DNA of 64,000 nt from Halobiforma lacisalsi AJ5 (GTDB taxonomy: Archaea; Halobacteriota; Halobacteria; Halobacteriales; Natrialbaceae): assembly GCF_000226975.2 (NCBI RefSeq), contig NZ_CP019285.1, positions 1,612,001 to 1,676,000 of the forward strand, in the 5' to 3' direction. Every line of letters begins with the position of its first letter. The first letter of the stretch is position 1. The position numbers and the translations under genes are program-made. Under the pieces are notes generated by a model, which was not told the origin of the DNA, ran no database searches, and was given only the letters and a program-made list of their open reading frames with translations. Positions 62,528-64,000 of this stretch are shown piece by piece.

Positions 62528-63253
62528 ATGCGACTCGATGCACGGCGCGAAAACGGACAACGGGTGATCGAGGGCTGGAACCGCGTCTTCGAGGCGCTCG
62601 CCGCCGAACCGCGGCGCCAACTCGTCGTTTCGCTGCTCGACGCGTCGCCGGACGCGACGGTTCCGCTGCCGGAAAGCGCGGTCAATCCGAACGTACCCAC
62701 CGACCCCGAGGTCCTTCGGCGGGAGTTGCACCACCAGCACCTCCCGATGCTCGCCGACGGCGGGTTCGTCGAGTGGGACGCGGACCCGCTGGTCGCCGCC
62801 CGCGGCCCGAACTTCGACCAGGTCGCCGCCGTCATCGAGTCGCTACAGGCCTCGGCGACGTCCGTCCCCGACTCGCTGGTGATCGGCTGCCAGCGCCTCG
62901 AGGCGGAGCGCCAGGAGGTGTTCGCCGATCGGACGCCGGGTGTCGAGGGTGAGAGGCGGCGGGACGGGCGGTCAGCCCCGGTGGGCGACGGACCTGGGGA
63001 TCGGAGTCGGGCGCGGGACCGCCGCATCGGCATCGGCCACCGAACTGGTTCAGGCGTCGGGCTGTGGGTCCGACCGTCACTTACGCCCCGCCCGCGGAAC
63101 GAGCAGTCTTCCCCTCGACGCGAACCGGCCGACAGAGCGGGATCACAAGCCAGCGCCGGCGGCCGCGCTCGGGACGACTCGAGTCCGTGCTGCCCGTCGG
63201 TTTCGATGCGGCGGCCGTCGACCGCCGGTCGCTACGTCGAGTCCGATGAATAG
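62528..63253 (+). CDS. HTH-like (DUF7344-type) regulator with unusual arginine-rich tail
   Basis: A 241-residue protein. Residues about 8-115 resemble haloarchaeal winged-HTH domains: VFEALAAEPRRQLVVSLLD, then LRRELHHQHLPMLADGGFVEWD and VAARGPNFDQVAAVIESLQ. After about residue 135 the sequence becomes arginine-, glycine- and serine-rich (GERRRDGRSAPVGDGPGDRS) and unlike normal haloarchaeal protein, which suggests a frameshift or a read-through tail. ATG 62528 lies 28 bases after TTTATATG (62496-62503), a good leaderless promoter; in-frame ATGs at 62492 and 62501 fall within that box and are not favoured. Confidence 0.65.
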   Translation: MRLDARRENGQRVIEGWNRVFEALAAEPRRQLVVSLLDASPDATVPLPESAVNPNVPTDPEVLRRELHHQHLPMLADGGFVEWDADPLVAARGPNFDQVAAVIESLQASATSVPDSLVIGCQRLEAERQEVFADRTPGVEGERRRDGRSAPVGDGPGDRSRARDRRIGIGHRTGSGVGLWVRPSLTPRPRNEQSSPRREPADRAGSQASAGGRARDDSSPCCPSVSMRRPSTAGRYVESDE

Positions 63254-63469
63254 CGGACCGAATCGGACCGTTCGGTCCTCGAGTTCGGACGTCCGGACCC
63301 TGTAGTGGTCCTTCGTAGGCGTAGACCCAATCGCTTTCGTGGCCGAGAATTTGGTGCGTCGCGTCACATTCCTCGAGGAGCCGTCGACGCGGTCGCCGTC
63401 GTCGATTCCGGCGTTGTCGGCGGTGACGGTCCAGGTGTGGCTCCCGCCGGGGTCGACGTTCTCGTTCAC
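63143..63469 (-). pseudogene. Possible decayed gene, exported-protein-like fragment
   Basis: On the minus strand a GTG-started frame gives VNENVDPGGSHTWTVTADN and RTKFSATKAIGSTPTKDHYRVR with strongly GC-rich third positions, as in real haloarchaeal genes. Coding-like sequence continues upstream of the GTG (HELDPPGSSHRPSF) without a start. The last part of the frame (below about 63240) is not coding-like and overlaps the tail of the HTH-like gene. This looks like a piece of a beta-sandwich surface protein gene that lost both ends. The rest of the 63254-63732 gap holds nothing else I can support. Confidence 0.35.
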
Positions 63470-63732
63470 CGTGCCTCTCTCCGAGAACGACGGTCGGTGG
63501 CTCGAGCCCGGTGGATCGAGTTCGTGTCCGCCCGCTACTCCGGCTACCCCGTTGCGGGTGATTTTGCGGTCGACCCGGGACAGTCTGCTAATCCAGCCAT
63601 CATTTTATGATCCGTCGCGGCGTCCGTAGAGTCACTGATCGCTGCGGGCGGCTGTGAGTGTGAGTCACCGTTCCCGGCCATCGATCCGACTCGAGTTCAC
63701 AGTCCGACCGGAAACCCGGAGGCACCCGATCC

Positions 63733-64000
63733 ATGCGTCCCCAGACCGACGCCGACGATCCTGCGGCCGAGACCGGCTCCGCGACCGAATCCGACCCGGA
63801 GAGCGCTCGAGAGGCCCCCGTCATCAGCATCGACGATCTCACGAAGCGGTACGGCGACGTCACCGCCAACGACGGCGTCACCTTCGACGTCGGAGCGGGC
63901 GAGATATTCGGCTACCTCGGCCCGAACGGGGCGGGAAAGACGACGACGATTCGGTTACTCCTCGGACTCATCAAACCGACCGCCGGAACGGCGACCGTTC
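63733..64000 (+). CDS. ABC transporter ATP-binding protein, cut by window end
   Basis: The first 89 codons are visible. An acidic N-terminal extension of about 30 residues precedes the ABC domain start [19 protein letters not shown], and Walker A is [20 protein letters not shown]. The spacing and the [11 protein letters not shown] form fit the ABC-2/drug-export or DrrA-like group, whose permease gene would follow. The start ATG 63733 is the first in frame. Confidence 0.88.
   Translation, partial: MRPQTDADDPAAETGSATESDPESAREAPVISIDDLTKRYGDVTANDGVTFDVGAGEIFGYLGPNGAGKTTTIRLLLGLIKPTAGTATV

Overview
The window is a stretch of haloarchaeal chromosome, most like the Natrialba/Haloterrigena/Natrinema group (an inference from gene content, not from a search). 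It is GC-rich with almost all third codon positions G or C. Proteins are strongly acidic, exported proteins carry twin-arginine (Tat) lipoprotein signals, and many genes have a TATA-like box 24-32 bases ahead of the start codon, as expected for leaderless transcripts. Archaeal markers include the Kae1-Bud32 fusion next to S27ae/S24e, ThiD-ThiN, a Bat-type HTH regulator and Htr-type transducers with two HAMP-like segments. No rRNA, tRNA or CRISPR array was recognised.

Layout. 1-4.2 kb: an amino-acid permease with the start of a UspA gene behind it, a CsaA-like tRNA-binding protein, a DUF2178/XRE regulator pair with a palindromic operator, and thiDN. 4.2-13.2 kb: a copper-handling Nos-type cluster (nosD-nosF-nosY, nosL, SCO, SafE, second nosL, second nosD) with no nosZ in view; both NosD proteins carry a cysteine-free NosL-like domain at the front. 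13.2-34.1 kb: mostly household genes (AIR-synthase-like, MOT1 molybdate transporter, PIN-like pair, RdgB, solitary NuoCD, oxidoreductase, Pcp, Kae1-Bud32, S27ae, S24e, UvrA).

34.1-39.7 kb: an AT-rich accessory island inserted inside a class V aminotransferase gene. A 6-bp ACTCGA repeat stands at both edges, and joining the edges restores the reading frame. The island holds a frameshifted integrase, a lipoprotein, and a roughly 632-residue Tat protein gene split by an ISH8-like IS element that has a 10-bp target duplication, a doubled left terminal repeat and a frameshifted transposase. 39.8-45.2 kb: a TIM-barrel triosephosphate-isomerase-like protein, an orphan NrfD membrane subunit, UspA, CutA-like and FAD oxidoreductase genes.

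45.2-56.6 kb: a chemotaxis block with two branched-chain-type solute-binding lipoproteins and three methyl-accepting transducers, but no transport permease or ATPase. The layout resembles the BasB/BasT type of binding-protein-assisted chemoreception. Two transducers share 872 bp of perfect identity, and the third gene of the array is a mosaic of the other two. 56.7-64 kb: homoserine kinase, radical SAM/SPASM protein, PdxS, a beta-propeller lipoprotein, DUF1405 protein, an HTH-like protein, a possible decayed gene, and the start of an ABC ATPase cut by the window end.
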